Below are positions 13,634 to 20,384 of a stretch of DNA of 32,304 nucleotides, piece by piece. The DNA lies in assembly GCA_022827945.1 (NCBI GenBank), contig JAJEIT010000082.1, forward strand, positions 1-32,304. Reading direction: 5' to 3'. The DNA is from Dehalococcoidia bacterium (GTDB lineage: Bacteria > Chloroflexota > Dehalococcoidia > Tepidiformales > Tepidiformaceae). The position numbers were made by a program, and so were the translations under genes. Below the pieces are notes generated by a model, which was not told where the DNA came from, did not search any database, and saw only the letters and a list, made by a program, of their open reading frames with translations. Every line of letters begins with the position of its first letter. The first letter of the stretch is position 1.

Positions 13634-14278
13634 ATGAACGTTGCCATCCTCGGCCTTGGGCGCTTCGGGACACAGCTCGCGCGCGAGCTCGTCTCGCTCG
13701 GCGTCGACGTGCTCGGCGTCGACCGCGACGGCGCCCGCGTGAACGAGGTCGTCGAGACGATCCTGCTGGCCGCCGAGGGGAACGTCGAAGAGGTCGAGTT
13801 CCTCGAGTCGCTCTCGCTGCACAACTACGATTCGGTGGTCGTGGCGATCGGCAGCAACGTGGCCACGAGCGTGCTCGTGACGCTCACGCTGAAGCAGCGC
13901 CTGCGCCTGACCCACGTGGTCGCCAAGGCGAGCACGGACGAGCACACGCGCGCCCTGGAGCTGGCCGGGGCGGACGTGCTCGTGAACCCGGAGCGCGAGT
14001 CGGCGCAGCGGCTCGCGCACACGCTCGGCAGCAGCGACATCACGGACTACATGTCCCTGGGCGGGGCGCAGGGCATCGCCCGCGTGCGAGCGCCCTACTC
14101 GGCCACCGGCCACGCCATCGGCGACCTCGACATCGCGGGGCGCTACAACGTGTTCCTGCTGGCGCGCCTGCGCGACACCTCGGTCACGTTCAACCCGGAC
14201 CTGGAAGAGACGGTGCAGCAGGGCGACTTCTGGATCGTAGCGGGGCGCGACGACCATCTGCGCGACCTGCAGCAGTAG
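13634..14278 (+). CDS. TrkA/KtrA-type potassium-channel regulatory protein (RCK)
   Basis: Protein of 214 residues. The N-terminal RCK/TrkA-N Rossmann domain has the nucleotide motif GLGRFG (7-12) and the acidic VDRD at the end of the second strand. Later elements are DSVVVAIG and a helix-strand series ending VLVNPE. The C-terminal about 70 residues fit TrkA-C (IGDLDIAGRYNVFLLARLRD...GDFWIVAGRDDHL). These cytoplasmic rings bind NAD(H) or ATP and gate KtrB/TrkH potassium channels. No such membrane partner is encoded in the window, so it works with a distant gene. A strong terminator follows at 14300-14329. Confidence 0.9.
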   Translation: MNVAILGLGRFGTQLARELVSLGVDVLGVDRDGARVNEVVETILLAAEGNVEEVEFLESLSLHNYDSVVVAIGSNVATSVLVTLTLKQRLRLTHVVAKASTDEHTRALELAGADVLVNPERESAQRLAHTLGSSDITDYMSLGGAQGIARVRAPYSATGHAIGDLDIAGRYNVFLLARLRDTSVTFNPDLEETVQQGDFWIVAGRDDHLRDLQQ

Positions 14279-14299
14279 CGCCGGGCCCGCGGCGCATGA

Positions 14300-14329
14300 A
14301 AAACCGCCCGCGTTTCTGCGGGCGGTTTT
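14300..14329. terminator. Bidirectional Rho-independent terminator
   Basis: AAAACCGCCCGC (14300-14311) and GCGGGCGGTTTT (14318-14329) form a perfect 12-bp stem with a 6-base loop. The arms give T runs at the 3' end in both directions. It separates the plus-strand TrkA gene from the convergent small-protein gene at 14380. Confidence 0.9.
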
Positions 14330-14379
14330 GCTATCCCGGCGGAAAGGAGGAAACGCCGGGAATCTCGCTCCGGAGCGGC

Positions 14380-14571
14380 CTAGGCCGCCCGGGTCATGCG
14401 GTGCTCCTCGTTGGTGATGAAGTCACTCTCGGAGAGCCAGTTCTTGAACTCCTTCACGGCGCCACACTCGTAGCAGCGGCCGAGGCTGACAGGCCCCGAC
14501 GGCTCGTCGATGCGCCAGCGGTGGAAGTGCTGGGGCTTCGCTGCGGTGTGTTTGGTGCTGCGCTTGTTCAT
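14380..14571 (-). CDS. Small zinc-ribbon-like protein, 63 residues
   Basis: Protein of 63 residues with a basic N-terminus (MNKRSTKHTAAKPQHFHRW), a CYEC (C-x2-C) pair preceded by HFHRW, and EFKNW just after. The pattern H..W.ID.P.GP.S.G.C..CG..KEF.NW is, to my recollection, widespread in small uncharacterised proteins of Chloroflexota and other phyla. His and Cys could bind one zinc ion. ATG 14571 has GGAGG upstream at a good distance. It stands alone, divergent from the HxlR gene across an AT-richer spacer. Confidence 0.6.
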   Translation of the reverse strand: MNKRSTKHTAAKPQHFHRWRIDEPSGPVSLGRCYECGAVKEFKNWLSESDFITNEEHRMTRAA

Positions 14572-14629
14572 GACCGAACCTCCGTGGTTGACGTCGAAGG
14601 GCCCAGGCCCTACGCTCCTAAAGAAGAAC

Positions 14630-14675
14630 CTCCGCTACTATGTTTTCCGAAGTTCTGGTACAAGTGTAGCAGGAG
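14630..14675. promoter_or_regulatory. AT-richer divergent promoter region of the HxlR-type gene
   Basis: This stretch is clearly less GC-rich than its surroundings and lies between the divergent small-protein and HxlR-type genes. It holds an imperfect inverted repeat, CTACtaTGT (about 14634-14642) with ACAagtGTAG further along. On the minus strand TTGTAC is followed 17 bases later by TAGTAG, a plausible promoter for the 63-residue gene. HxlR regulators often bind such divergent spacers. Binding is not demonstrated. Confidence 0.35.
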
Positions 14676-14725
14676 CCCGGAAAGCGTCAAGTGGTGGTTC
14701 CCGAGGCCCTTCCCCGGGCCTTACC

Positions 14726-15436
14726 ATGGAGAAGAACGGTTCCATGGCCCGATCGAACGGCAACGGCACCTCCCGCAAGTACGGCCACGCGTGTCTCATC
14801 GCGCAATCCCTCGATGTGCTGGGCGATCGCTGGACGCTCCTGTTGCTGCGGGACCTGATGACCGGCCTGCGGCGCTACACCGACATCCTCCAGAACTGTC
14901 CGGGGCTCTCGCCCAACGTGCTCGCCGACCGGCTGAAGATGCTGGAGCGCGAGGGGCTCGTTCACCGTCACTACGAGCGCGGTCTTCCGCCGCGGGTCGA
15001 GTACACGCTTACCGAGAAAGGATGGTCCGTAAGGCCCATCCTTCTTTCGTTGGTGGAGTGGGGCATGACCTACGCCAACCGCTTCACCCGTGAATCCATC
15101 GGAGACACCGTCCCGACGGATTTTGCTGTCCGGATGGTGCCCACCTTCGCCTTCCAGCCGGAGCTGGCCCAGGGCGTGCACGTGTCCCTCATGCTCGAGA
15201 TCGACGACTGCGAGGGGTGCAGCGCCTGGACGTTCCAGATCGAGGACGGCCGGCTCATCCCCCAGCGCGGCGGCGCCCCCTCGGACCTGCACTTCCGCAC
15301 GGACACGAAGGGCTTCTTCCGTTTCTTCCGCGGGACCGAGCCCGGCGAGTGCGGGGAGCTGCGGGGCCCGGTCGAGCTGGCGAAGGCGTTCCAGGGCTGC
15401 TTCGAGCTCGCGCCCCCGGTCCCGGTGGGAGCGTAG
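14726..15436 (+). CDS. HxlR-type winged-helix regulator with C-terminal SCP2-like domain
   Basis: Protein of 236 residues, about twice the usual HxlR length. Residues 20-118 are the HxlR winged helix (DVLGDRWTLLLLRDLMTGLRRYTDI; LSPNVLADRLKMLEREGLVHR; VEYTLTEKGWSV). Residues about 125-236 resemble an SCP2/sterol-carrier-like fold (DLHFRTDTKGFFRFFRG), seen in longer regulators of this type. It is expected to bind DNA near its own gene and respond to a small hydrophobic ligand; that is inference. ATG 14726 and ATG 14744 are both possible; the latter has GGAG 12 bases upstream. Confidence 0.8.
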   Translation: MEKNGSMARSNGNGTSRKYGHACLIAQSLDVLGDRWTLLLLRDLMTGLRRYTDILQNCPGLSPNVLADRLKMLEREGLVHRHYERGLPPRVEYTLTEKGWSVRPILLSLVEWGMTYANRFTRESIGDTVPTDFAVRMVPTFAFQPELAQGVHVSLMLEIDDCEGCSAWTFQIEDGRLIPQRGGAPSDLHFRTDTKGFFRFFRGTEPGECGELRGPVELAKAFQGCFELAPPVPVGA

Positions 15437-15480
15437 GGCGATATCCAGTCCTTGATCACTTGTGTATCCGTAGCACAGCG

Positions 15481-15506
15481 TTGTAGAGTGCAAATGCACT
15501 CGACAA
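15481..15506 (+). promoter_or_regulatory. 26-bp near-perfect palindrome (operator candidate)
   Basis: TTGTaGAGTGCA and TGCACTCgACAA pair at 11 of 12 positions around a central AA. The perfect core is GAGTGCA/TGCACTC. It ends 27 bases before the ATG of the small DUF1640-like gene. Its size and symmetry fit a helix-turn-helix dimer such as the HigA-like protein encoded just downstream, or the HxlR-type regulator encoded upstream. Confidence 0.55.
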
Positions 15507-15533
15507 CTAAGGGGCTCCCACCGGGCGACCGCA

Positions 15534-15761
15534 ATGGCTGTGACGTTTGACACTCGAAGGGCCGTGAGAAAGCTGCGTAAGAAGGGCGGCTTCTCGGAAT
15601 CCGCAGCCGATGCCACGGTCGAAGTTGTGACCGATGCTACCCGCCTCCATGTCACCCGTGACGACCTGACCACGGCACTCCTCCGCGAGCGAATCTGGTC
15701 GATCAGTTCGCTGCTCGCCGTTGCTGCTGCGGCCGTGACGGCCGTTGAACTCCTGAGCTGA
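15534..15761 (+). CDS. Small DUF1640-like membrane protein
   Basis: Protein of 75 residues. The N-terminus MAVTFDTRRAVRKLRKKGGF and the following SESAADATVEVVTDATR resemble the start of DUF1640 (CCDC90-like) small proteins, which continue through a coiled coil to a C-terminal membrane helix. Here the coil is very short, and a hydrophobic segment (SISSLLAVAAAAVTAVELL) ends the protein. It may be a shortened member. The gene is 41 bases before the HigA-like gene and occupies the position where the toxin HigB is normally encoded, but it is not similar to HigB. Start ATG 15534; no clear Shine-Dalgarno sequence. Confidence 0.6.
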   Translation: MAVTFDTRRAVRKLRKKGGFSESAADATVEVVTDATRLHVTRDDLTTALLRERIWSISSLLAVAAAAVTAVELLS

Positions 15762-15802
15762 CAGCCCCCTGAGTCCGTAACGGCCGCGGATGTACAAACG
15801 CG

Positions 15803-16081
15803 ATGACCCCCTCCCACCCCGGCGACTTCCTTCGCACCGAGGTGCTTGGTGAGCTCGGCCTCAGCGTGACGCGTGCAGCCGAGGTGCTGGGCGTCCGCCG
15901 CGCGACGCTCTCGGCCCTGCTGAACGGCAATGCGTCGCTCTCGGCGGAGATGGCGCTGCGCATCGAGAAGGCCTTCGGCATCGACATGGACCTCCTGCTG
16001 CGGATGCAGGCCTGGCACGACGCCGCACGAATGCGCGCGCGGGAGCACGAGATCAGCGTTCAGCGCTACGAGCCCGCCTGA
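15803..16081 (+). CDS. HigA-type antitoxin / XRE-family addiction-module regulator
   Basis: Protein of 92 residues with the family opening HPGDFLRTEVLGELGLSVTRAAEVLGVRRATLSALLNG, a helix-turn-helix of the HigA/VapI type, and a C-terminal helix AMRMQAWHDAARMR-like segment (LLLRMQAWHDAARMRAREHEI). HigA normally follows HigB and neutralises it while repressing the operon. No HigB-like gene is found just upstream or downstream, so it looks like an orphan antitoxin or a repurposed repressor. The 26-bp palindrome at 15481 is a possible site for it. Confidence 0.88.
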   Translation: MTPSHPGDFLRTEVLGELGLSVTRAAEVLGVRRATLSALLNGNASLSAEMALRIEKAFGIDMDLLLRMQAWHDAARMRAREHEISVQRYEPA

Positions 16082-16099
16082 CCGCGAAAGCGCAACGCC

Positions 16100-16876
16100 C
16101 TACTCCGTCACCACCTCCAGGGTGGCGTGGCCGAAGAGGACGGCGAAGCGGCGGCACCAGACGACCGCGCTCTTGAACTCGTCGATGTCGATGTCGGAAG
16201 GGATCTCGTAGTTGAAGGCGCCGTCGGTGGCCTTCAGGTCGCCGAGGTTGATGGCCTCCTCCTCCCAGCCGTCGGGGTTGCGGGAGAGGTAGACGAACAG
16301 GTCGGGGCCGTTGCGCACGGAGAAGTTCTCGACGCGCAGGATGTAGACGCCCGGCTCGGTCTCGACGATGTAGGCGTCGCCGCGGGCGAAGTGGAAGTCG
16401 TCGGAGCCCTGCCACTGCCCGAAGGCGACGAGCTGCGCGCCCCCTTCGCTCTCGCCGTCCTCCGTCGGGGCCGCCGTCGCAGCGGCGGTGGCGGCGGGAG
16501 TGCTGGCGGCGGCGGTTTCCGCCGCGGAGGTAGGCGACGCTTCATCGGCAGAGTCGGGGGGCGACGTGGCGGTGGCGACGGGGGTGCTGGCGGCGGCGGC
16601 CGAGCGGTCGAACTCGGGGGCGGCCTCCTCGAGGAAGCTGCGCTCCCAGAGGGGCGACAGCAGGTACCAGCCGACGGGAATCGCGATCGCGAGCAGGGGA
16701 ATGCCGATGCCGGCGGTAATGTACTTGTGGTCGATCAGGGGGCGGTAGAGGCGCAGGCGCCAGGCGGCGGCAAGGGCGCCGGCGATGAGCACGACAATGA
16801 TCGGCAGGATGATCCAGCGGTTGGGGTAGATGAATTCAGAGCCGAAGCGTTCAAGTTCACCGAAAAATTCTTCCAT
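16100..16876 (-). CDS. Membrane-anchored DM13-domain protein
   Basis: Protein of 258 residues. Two N-terminal membrane helices (about 21-39 and 53-73) are followed by a Ser/Thr/Ala/Pro-rich linker (about 92-145) and a C-terminal DM13 domain (about 147-258). The domain shows YILRVENFSVRNGPDLFVYLSR, INLGDLKATDGAFNYEIP and SAVVWCRRFAVLFGHATL, including the single conserved Cys. DM13 is proposed to take part in extracellular redox chemistry, but this is unproven. The domain would lie outside the cell. The gene is alone on the minus strand between the HigA-like gene and the ferredoxin-P450 operon. Confidence 0.85.
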   Translation of the reverse strand: MEEFFGELERFGSEFIYPNRWIILPIIVVLIAGALAAAWRLRLYRPLIDHKYITAGIGIPLLAIAIPVGWYLLSPLWERSFLEEAAPEFDRSAAAASTPVATATSPPDSADEASPTSAAETAAASTPAATAAATAAPTEDGESEGGAQLVAFGQWQGSDDFHFARGDAYIVETEPGVYILRVENFSVRNGPDLFVYLSRNPDGWEEEAINLGDLKATDGAFNYEIPSDIDIDEFKSAVVWCRRFAVLFGHATLEVVTE

Positions 16877-16954
16877 CTCTCTATTCCTCGGCTTCCAGTC
16901 TAGCGGGGCGGCCGCGACGCCCCCCGTCGCGCGTCTTTACCTTGCCGGACGCCC

Positions 16955-16983
16955 TTGCCACGCGCTTTACGAACGCCTAGAAG
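16955..16983 (+). promoter_or_regulatory. Candidate promoter of the ferredoxin-P450 operon
   Basis: TTGCCA (16955-16960), a 17-base spacer and TAGAAG (16978-16983) fit a sigma-70-type promoter. A hairpin CCCGGC/GCCGGG (16992-16997 and 17005-17010) lies next to the GGGGG ribosome-binding site of the ferredoxin gene, so it could lower translation. Confidence 0.35.
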
Positions 16984-17018
16984 GGGGATGGCCCGGCGAT
17001 TCGGGCCGGGGGCACGCC

Positions 17019-17216
17019 ATGAAGCCGGTCGTCAACCACACCCTCTGCGAGGGCCACGCCCGCTGCGAGGAGACCGTGCCACAGGTCTTCCAGGTGGACG
17101 ACGACGACAAGAGCCAGGTGCTCGTGGAAGCCGTCTCCGAGGAGCTGCGCGACCGCGTCGAAGTGGCCGTGCGAGTCTGCCCGCGGCAGGCCATCAGCCT
17201 GGAGGAGGGGTCATGA
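17019..17216 (+). CDS. Small ferredoxin of the P450-redox-partner type, CxxHxxC variant
   Basis: Protein of 65 residues. The cluster motif is C10-EG-H13-AR-C16 ... C54-P, that is CxxHxxC...CP, where the second position is His rather than Cys. Such small [3Fe-4S] or variant ferredoxins occur beside P450 genes in mycobacteria and other actinobacteria and pass electrons to the P450. ATG 17019 is preceded by GGGGG at 6 bases. Its stop overlaps the P450 start (ATGA at 17213), so the two are translationally coupled. No ferredoxin reductase is present here. Confidence 0.9.
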   Translation: MKPVVNHTLCEGHARCEETVPQVFQVDDDDKSQVLVEAVSEELRDRVEVAVRVCPRQAISLEEGS

Positions 17217-18568
17217 CCAGCGGCGCGCCCGAGCACGACGGCGGGACCCTGAGCCTCGACACGCTCTCGATCACCGACACCCAGCGCTACGTCGACCGGG
17301 GCTACCCGTGGGCGGAGTGGGACCTGCTGCGCCGAGAGGCGCCGGTCTACTGGTACGACCGCCCCGACGTGGACCCGTTCTGGGCGCTGACCACCTACGA
17401 GGACACGCTCACGATCTCGAAGCGCTCCGACATCTTCATCAGCTCGGATCGGCTGCGCATCTTCCCGAGCACGCAGGAGGAGTTCTCCCGGCGGCGGAAG
17501 GAGGAGCTGATCGCGCGCTTCGGGCCGGAGCGGGCGCGGCGCCACTACACCCTCAGCTTCATCGACATGGACGACCCGGAGCACGCCGCCTACCGCAACC
17601 TGACGAACCGCAGCTTCACGCCCCGCGCCATGCGCCTGCTGGAGGACCACATCGCCGAGCTGGCGGAGGCCTACGTGAGCGGCTTCGCCCGGCACCTGGT
17701 GAACACCGTTGCCGAGCAGGGCGAGTGCGACTTCGTGCACGACCTCGCGGTGAAGCTGCCGATGGCCGCCATCTTCGAGATGCTGGGCTTCCCCCGCGAG
17801 GACTGGGACGAGCTGTTCGGCATCCGCGAGGTCCAGTTCGGCTCCGACCGCGAGCTGGCGCTCTCGGGGCTCACGCCCGAGGAGCTGCACGAGGAGCGGC
17901 AGAAGGCAAACAAGGCCGCGACCGAGTACGGCTTCGCCTTCATCGAGGCGCGCAAGGCGGCCGGCGCGCCCACCGACTCCCTCGTCGACGTGCTCCTGCG
18001 CGCGGAGTTGGACGGCCGCTCGCTCGAGGACGACGAGATCAACTCCTACATCAACCTGCTCGTCGCCGGCGGGCTGGAGACGACGCGCAACGCGACCACG
18101 GGCGGCGTGCTCGCCCTGATGGAACACCCCGAGGAGCGCGACCGGCTCGTGGCGAACCCGGAGCTCCTGCGAACGGCCGTGGAAGAGATCCTGCGCTGGA
18201 CCTCGCCGGTCATCCAGTTCGCGCGGGTGGCCACGGAGGACTTCGAGCTGCGCGGCCACACCATCCGCGCGGGCGAGACGGTGGCGATGTGGTACCCCTC
18301 GGCGAACCGCGACGAGACGGCCTGGGACGACCCGTACCGTTTCGACATCACGCGCGACCCGAATGACCACCTCTCCTTTGGCGGCTTCGGCGCACACTTC
18401 TGCCTGGGCGCGAACCTGGCTCGCTGGGAGCTGCGCGGCATCTTCAAGGAGCTGCTGCCGCTGCTGCCGGAGATGGAGCTCGACGGGCCGCCGTTCCGCC
18501 AGGACAGCCTGCACGTCGGCGGCATCGTGAAGATGCCGGTGCGCTACCGTCCCGTCCCCGCCGCCTGA
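17213..18568 (+). CDS. Cytochrome P450 with CYP125-like heme loop
   Basis: Monooxygenase of 451 residues. Landmarks are the I-helix LLVAGGLETTRNA (oxygen-activating region), the K-helix EEILR (ExxR), and the heme loop FGGFGAHFCLGANLAR with the proximal Cys 397. The loop has one residue more than the common FGxGxHxCxG form and matches the FGGTGAHYCIGANLAR form of CYP125-type lipid/sterol oxidases. Length is normal for a soluble bacterial P450. Electrons probably come from the ferredoxin encoded just upstream. A role in alkane, sterol or terpenoid breakdown is inference. Confidence 0.93.
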   Translation: MTSGAPEHDGGTLSLDTLSITDTQRYVDRGYPWAEWDLLRREAPVYWYDRPDVDPFWALTTYEDTLTISKRSDIFISSDRLRIFPSTQEEFSRRRKEELIARFGPERARRHYTLSFIDMDDPEHAAYRNLTNRSFTPRAMRLLEDHIAELAEAYVSGFARHLVNTVAEQGECDFVHDLAVKLPMAAIFEMLGFPREDWDELFGIREVQFGSDRELALSGLTPEELHEERQKANKAATEYGFAFIEARKAAGAPTDSLVDVLLRAELDGRSLEDDEINSYINLLVAGGLETTRNATTGGVLALMEHPEERDRLVANPELLRTAVEEILRWTSPVIQFARVATEDFELRGHTIRAGETVAMWYPSANRDETAWDDPYRFDITRDPNDHLSFGGFGAHFCLGANLARWELRGIFKELLPLLPEMELDGPPFRQDSLHVGGIVKMPVRYRPVPAA

Positions 18569-18570
18569 GC

Positions 18571-19128
18571 GTGACCGACCCGCCCGCCGAGTACACGTTC
18601 CGCGAGGTCGACGCGTCCCACTGGGACGACTTCGAGGCGGTGTTCGAGGCGCCGGGCGGCCCGAAGTACTGCTGGTGCATGGTCTTCCGCGCGCCGCCGG
18701 GCCGCTCGCACGCGCCCGACAAGGCCGCGAAGAGGGCGGAGATGCAGCGCCGCGTCCGAGCCGGCGAGCCTGTCGGCATCCTCGCCTACGCGGGGGATGA
18801 GCCGGTGGCCTGGTGCTCGATCGCGCCAGTCGGGACGTTCCAGCGAATCGGGAAGGCCGTGGACAAGGAGCGCGACGGCGTCTGGTCGCTGACCTGCTTC
18901 TTCGTACCGAGGCGGCTGCGGGGGCAGGGCCTCGCGCGCCGGCTCCTGCAGGCGGCCATCGACCACGCCCGCGCCCGCGGCGCCGACACGCTGGAGGCCT
19001 ACCCGGTCGACCCGGATTCCCCCAGCTACGGCTACCTGGGGCGCGTCCCCATGTTCCTGGCGGCGGGGTTCGAGGGGGTGGGGAGGCTGGGCACGCGGCG
19101 GCACGTCATGCGGCTCCCGCTCGCGTAG
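18571..19128 (+). CDS. GNAT-family N-acetyltransferase
   Basis: Protein of 185 residues. The acetyl-CoA site is CFFVPRRLRGQGLARRLLQAAIDHAR, with the R-x2-G-x-G/A pattern of GNAT motif A. An earlier GGPKYCWCMVF segment is typical of a subgroup of GNATs. The C-terminal PMFLAAGFEGVGRLGTRRHVMRLPL matches the end of the fold. GTG 18571 lies 2 bases after the P450 stop, so it is probably in the same operon. Acceptor unknown. Confidence 0.85.
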   Translation: MTDPPAEYTFREVDASHWDDFEAVFEAPGGPKYCWCMVFRAPPGRSHAPDKAAKRAEMQRRVRAGEPVGILAYAGDEPVAWCSIAPVGTFQRIGKAVDKERDGVWSLTCFFVPRRLRGQGLARRLLQAAIDHARARGADTLEAYPVDPDSPSYGYLGRVPMFLAAGFEGVGRLGTRRHVMRLPLA

Positions 19129-19137
19129 GGTTCCCGG

Positions 19138-19590
19138 GTGCGCGCCCCCTTCAACGTCCTCGTCATCCCCTTCTGCCGCGCGCCCGGTGCGGAGACGCTC
19201 TACTGCGTGCTCCGCCGTGCCGACGCAGGGTTCTGGCAGTGGGTGGCGGGCGGCGGGGAGGACTCGGAGACGCCGGTCGAGACCGCGATCCGCGAGACGC
19301 ACGAGGAGACGGGCATCGAGGGGCCGCTCTACGCCCTCCAGTCGCAGGCGCGGGTCCCGGTGTCGGCGTTCACGGCGCGCGACCAGTGGCCGGACGACCT
19401 CTACGTCATCCCCGAGCACCACTTCGCCGTCGAGGCGGCCGCGCCCGCCGCGCGCCTGTCGGCCGAGCACACGGCGTGCGAGTGGCTCCCCTACAACGCT
19501 GCGTTCGCGAGGCTGCGCTGGCAGAGCAACCAGACAGCGCTCCAGGAGCTGGCCGAGCGCCTGTCGCGTGACGACCTGCTGCGGGCGTGA
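19138..19590 (+). CDS. Nudix hydrolase (NudB-like)
   Basis: Protein of 150 residues with a complete Nudix box: G-x5-E-x7-RETHEETGI in WVAGGGEDSETPVETAIRE. The preceding FWQWVAGG and the family opening (FNVLVIPFCRAPG) resemble NudB dihydroneopterin-triphosphate pyrophosphatases and related nucleotide hydrolases. The substrate is a guess. The GTG start is 9 bases after the GNAT stop; it ends the plus-strand run. The next gene is convergent. Confidence 0.88.
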   Translation: MRAPFNVLVIPFCRAPGAETLYCVLRRADAGFWQWVAGGGEDSETPVETAIRETHEETGIEGPLYALQSQARVPVSAFTARDQWPDDLYVIPEHHFAVEAAAPAARLSAEHTACEWLPYNAAFARLRWQSNQTALQELAERLSRDDLLRA

Positions 19591-19597
19591 GGGCCGC

Positions 19598-20137
19598 CTA
19601 CTGATCGGCCAGCTCGGCAATGGCCTGCCGACGGACCACGTTGAAGAACCTGCCGGTTGGGCCTTCAACTTCCGCGGCGACAGTAGCTCTCTCTTGCGGC
19701 GGCAGACGTTCAAACCAACGGCGATAGGCACGGTCACTCCACCCCAAACGGAACGTACGCCGCTGGACGAAGTGGATGGACTCGTCCTTGCCGATGCTTC
19801 CATCAGCCACTCCCAACGCAAATGCTTCAGCCTCGTCAGGGTTGGCCAGCAACACCGCCTCATTGAGGAGCAGGAACGTCTCCATTGCGGTCAGTGCGAA
19901 TCGCTTGTTTCCGTCGGCGAATGGATGGTTCTTGTTGAGGCCGTAGTGAAGGATTCCCGCCTTGACGGGAAGCGTGCGGTAGTAGGGCCACCGGGCCTGA
20001 TCGAGGGCGCTCAGGAGCGCATGGCGTCCCTCTTCACCTCGGAGCTGGAACGCAGGCGAGCCGGGGAAAACCTGCTCCGTGAGGCTGATGACGACTTCCT
20101 GGGCGAGTTGCTCGTCGAGGTAATGAAGCCGCGGCAC
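19598..20137 (-). CDS. Doc-type Fic-fold toxin
   Basis: Protein of 179 residues with the Fic/Doc active-site motif HPFADGNKR (71-79) inside KNHPFADGNKRFALTAMETFLLL. Doc toxins of this type phosphorylate EF-Tu and stop translation. It is longer than P1 Doc (126 residues), with an extra C-terminal region of about 50 residues whose role is unknown. The GTG start at 20137 lies 3 bases after the stop of a 53-residue basic protein. That protein is unlike Phd, so the partner is unusual. Gene order (small partner first) fits a toxin-antitoxin module. Confidence 0.85.
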   Translation of the reverse strand: MPRLHYLDEQLAQEVVISLTEQVFPGSPAFQLRGEEGRHALLSALDQARWPYYRTLPVKAGILHYGLNKNHPFADGNKRFALTAMETFLLLNEAVLLANPDEAEAFALGVADGSIGKDESIHFVQRRTFRLGWSDRAYRRWFERLPPQERATVAAEVEGPTGRFFNVVRRQAIAELADQ

Positions 20138-20140
20138 GGG

Positions 20141-20302
20141 CTAACGCTTGGCGAGTTCCTCAAGGACTTCTCGCCGCCGTTCGATGACCTTCCTGGCAGC
20201 CTCGCGCACGCGGTCACGCTTGCGGCGGCTCGTCGCCTGCTTCCCAGCCGCACCCTCGGCCTGACCGTGCCGGCGCTTGTTGTTCGAGCGAAGGTTGGCC
20301 AT
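20141..20302 (-). CDS. Very small basic protein, candidate antitoxin of the Doc-like gene
   Basis: Protein of 53 residues, reading MANLRSNNKRRHGQAEGAAG followed by KQATSRRKRDRVREAARKVI and ERRREVLEELAKR. It is rich in Arg and Lys, with a helical acidic-basic C-terminus. ATG 20302 is preceded by GGAG at 6 bases and the stop is followed by the Doc GTG after 3 bases, so the two are coupled. No Phd/YefM similarity is visible. It may bind and block the toxin by its C-terminal helix; this is inference from position. Confidence 0.65.
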   Translation of the reverse strand: MANLRSNNKRRHGQAEGAAGKQATSRRKRDRVREAARKVIERRREVLEELAKR

Positions 20303-20384
20303 CGGGGTCTCCACCGCTGCCTCTCGGGCCCAACTACCGTATCACCCTTGCCCGTGCGGGGCGCAAGCCCTCACACCCCCGCCC

